From NCBI GenBank assembly GCA_022704885.1, contig JAKJFO010000085.1, positions 1 through 16,237 on the forward strand: 16,237 bases of DNA. Direction: 5' to 3'. Position 1 is the first letter of the stretch. Each line of letters opens with the position of its first letter. The notes under the pieces were generated by a model. That model worked only from the letters and a program-made list of their open reading frames with translations. It was not told where the DNA came from and searched no databases. The position numbers were made by a program, and so were the translations under genes. Of the stretch, positions 14,814 through 16,237 are shown one piece after another. Source of the stretch: Candidatus Rifleibacteriota bacterium (lineage in GTDB: Bacteria > Riflebacteria > Ozemobacteria > Ozemobacterales > Ozemobacteraceae).

Positions 14814-15797
14814 TTACAGGAGAAACCCCATTACCTGCCGGATCTGCTGGAGCACTTCAGAGGCTACCGCATGTGCCCGCCTTTCACCGGCATCGAGCAC
14901 TTCTTCGATATAGCCTTTGCGTGCCTCGATTTCAGCACGGCGGCTGCGAATGGGCTCGAGCATGGCATTGAGTCTTTCGAAAAGTATGAGTTTGCAGTCA
15001 CGACACCCGAGACTGGCGGTGCGACAGCCTTGCGCGATCTCTTCGAGGCGATCGGGCGTATAAATTTTATGATAGGCATAGACGGTGCAGACTTCAGGGT
15101 CACCCGGGTCATATCGACGCACCCGCTGCGGATCGGTGATCATCTGCTGAATCTTGCTCTTGAGGCCTTCTGGCGTTTCGCGCAGATCGATGCCATTGTT
15201 GTAGGATTTGCTCATTTTGCGCTTATCGATGCCGATCAGGAGCGGAACCTGCGAAAGAACCGCTTCTGGTTCGGTGAGAATGTCGCCGAAAGTTCCGTTG
15301 AATCGCCGGATTATTTCACGACTGAGCTCTAGATGCGGCAGCTGGTCTTTGCCGACCGGCACCGCTTCAGCGTTGTAGACAGCGATATCTGCCGTCATCA
15401 GAACCGGGTACATAAGTTTGCCGAGAGAAACACCCGATCTCGCTTCGTCATCGCGCACGGCGTCTTTGAAGGTTGGGCAGCGTTCGAGCCAGCCAAGAGG
15501 AGTGCAGTTGGCAAGAATGGTCGAAAGTTCGGCGTGTTCGTGCATGGCCGACTGCCTGAAAATCACGGCTTTTTCCGGGTCGATACCAACGCTGAGCCAG
15601 TCGACGATCATCTCTCTGATTATCGCCGGCAGATTATCGATTTTAAGGCGATCGGTAAACGCGTGCCAGACTGCAGCGAAGAAATAGCAGTCATAGGTTT
15701 CCTGTAATGCGGCCCAGTTTTTGAGGGTGCCTTCGAGGTGGCCGAGATGAAGTGAACCGGTGGTTCGCATGCCGCTGACAAGTCTTTTTTTCGCCAT
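14814..15797 (-). CDS. trpS: Tryptophanyl-tRNA synthetase with iron-sulfur cysteine motif
   Basis: A 327-residue class I synthetase that charges tRNA-Trp in the cytoplasm. Class I signatures are HLGH (17-20, in RTTGSLHLGH) and KMSKS (194-198). TrpRS-specific stretches include YPVLMTADIAVYNAEAVPVGKDQ and the substrate-binding loop FTDRL. Cysteines 237, 258, 265 and 268 form C-x20-C-x6-C-x2-C, close to the C-x22-C-x6-C-x2-C set that holds a [4Fe-4S] cluster in Thermotoga maritima TrpRS. Start: ATG at 15797, with AGGAGA eight bases upstream. The open frame extends 60 codons further upstream, over the TPR gene in another frame, but that part is basic, unlike the family and rejected. It is followed directly by scpA. 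Confidence 0.95.
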   Translation of the reverse strand: MAKKRLVSGMRTTGSLHLGHLEGTLKNWAALQETYDCYFFAAVWHAFTDRLKIDNLPAIIREMIVDWLSVGIDPEKAVIFRQSAMHEHAELSTILANCTPLGWLERCPTFKDAVRDDEARSGVSLGKLMYPVLMTADIAVYNAEAVPVGKDQLPHLELSREIIRRFNGTFGDILTEPEAVLSQVPLLIGIDKRKMSKSYNNGIDLRETPEGLKSKIQQMITDPQRVRRYDPGDPEVCTVYAYHKIYTPDRLEEIAQGCRTASLGCRDCKLILFERLNAMLEPIRSRRAEIEARKGYIEEVLDAGERRAHAVASEVLQQIRQVMGFLL

Positions 15798-15825
15798 TAT
15801 CGGTGTCTCCTGTGTAGTAATTCGG

Positions 15826-16237
15826 CTAGTAATCAATTGAGCGCAGGGCGTCTTCGGCCGCACGCAAGGTTTCCGGATAGGGTCGCAGCAGCAGAACCTT
15901 CTGCCAGCAGCTGCGCGCCTTGTCGATCTGTTGTAGCTTGTAGTAGCCGACACCCATATTGAAATGAGCTTCAGCATAGTTTGGTGCCAGCTCTATCGCT
16001 TTTTCCCAGTACTCTATTGCCCGTTCGATATCGCCGCGGCGATCGAACAGATTGGCGTAGGTAAAATAGACCATTCCGTCTTTCGAGCCCTCGCGCACCA
16101 TGGCTTCAAGTATGCGTTCTGCCGAGTTCAGGTCATTCTCATAATAGCTGGCGCGGGCCAGCAGTATGCGCTCTTCAGGTTCGAGGCGGCCGACCATTTC
16201 GAATGGCGACAGCACCGATACCGCGAGATCGTAAAAA
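15826..16237 (-). CDS. TPR-repeat protein (partial, N-terminus outside window)
   Basis: The frame is open to the window edge, so the gene begins beyond it; the GTG at 16215 is not likely to be the start. The visible 137 residues contain tetratricopeptide-like helix pairs. The clearest are MVYFTYANLFDRRGDIERAIEYWEKAIELAPN and YAEAHFNMGVGYYKLQQIDKARSCWQKVLLLRP, each about 34 residues with the usual W/Y-G-Y-A-P positions, and an earlier more degenerate repeat. Such arrays are protein-interaction scaffolds; the partner is unknown. It is 28 bases upstream of trpS and appears to lead the minus-strand cluster. Confidence 0.88.
   Translation of the reverse strand, partial: FYDLAVSVLSPFEMVGRLEPEERILLARASYYENDLNSAERILEAMVREGSKDGMVYFTYANLFDRRGDIERAIEYWEKAIELAPNYAEAHFNMGVGYYKLQQIDKARSCWQKVLLLRPYPETLRAAEDALRSIDY

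Noticed and set aside
14706..15332. 208-codon plus-strand open frame opposite trpS and scpA
   Set aside because: Antisense shadow produced by codon bias of the strongly supported minus-strand genes; no ribosome site and no family features.
15798..15977. 60-residue N-terminal extension of TrpRS
   Set aside because: Basic, Cys-rich and unlike TrpRS. It overlaps the coding TPR gene in another frame; the ATG at 15797 has a good ribosome site and the family N-terminus.

Overview
The window is dense, ordinary-looking bacterial chromosome, with short intergenic gaps and many start/stop overlaps. It carries no rRNA, tRNA, transposase, phage gene or CRISPR array that I can see. The gene set (ScpA/ScpB, TrpRS, M16 and M24 peptidases, a HAMP-cyclase, a bacterial deoxyhypusine synthase homologue, a three-gene ABC-2 exporter, an exported GH13 enzyme) fits an uncultured diderm-type bacterium. 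Riflebacteria or a similar deep-branching phylum is a guess from gene content and cannot be fixed from this sequence alone.

Layout. Bases 1-2997 (+): the tail of an unrecognised gene overlaps a large membrane cyclase with two extracytoplasmic regions, a HAMP domain and a class III cyclase domain. Bases 3008-3982 (-): a deoxyhypusine synthase-family enzyme converges on the cyclase; its likely terminator lies inside the cyclase's last codons. Bases 4143-6800 (+): one ATPase and two ABC-2 permeases form an exporter operon of the COG4586/COG4587/COG3694 type. A six-unit CGATTA-like hexamer array lies upstream of the ATPase gene, and a second one fills the gap between the two permease genes. Bases 6808-7251 (-): a small membrane-anchored protein of unknown function. 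Bases 7252-7633: a gene-poor gap with a palindrome and a terminator. Bases 7634-9902 (-): an exported GH13 debranching-type enzyme broken by a frameshift near base 8070, with its own promoter.

Bases 10036-16237 (-) read in one direction: TPR protein (partial), trpS, scpA, scpB, M16 peptidase, M24 peptidase, then an exported protein of unknown function followed by a strong intrinsic terminator. From the TPR gene to the M24 gene the spacing is overlapping or up to 31 bases, so these six are probably co-transcribed. ScpA and ScpB work with SMC in chromosome condensation and segregation; the others are housekeeping enzymes. The TrpRS has the cysteine pattern of the iron-sulfur type known from Thermotoga.

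The points most worth a second look are the paired hexamer arrays, the cyclase that lacks a metal-binding Asp, the synthase that lacks the human catalytic His, the iron-sulfur TrpRS signature, and the two-base lesion in the GH13 gene. I found no clear new defence or mobile system.
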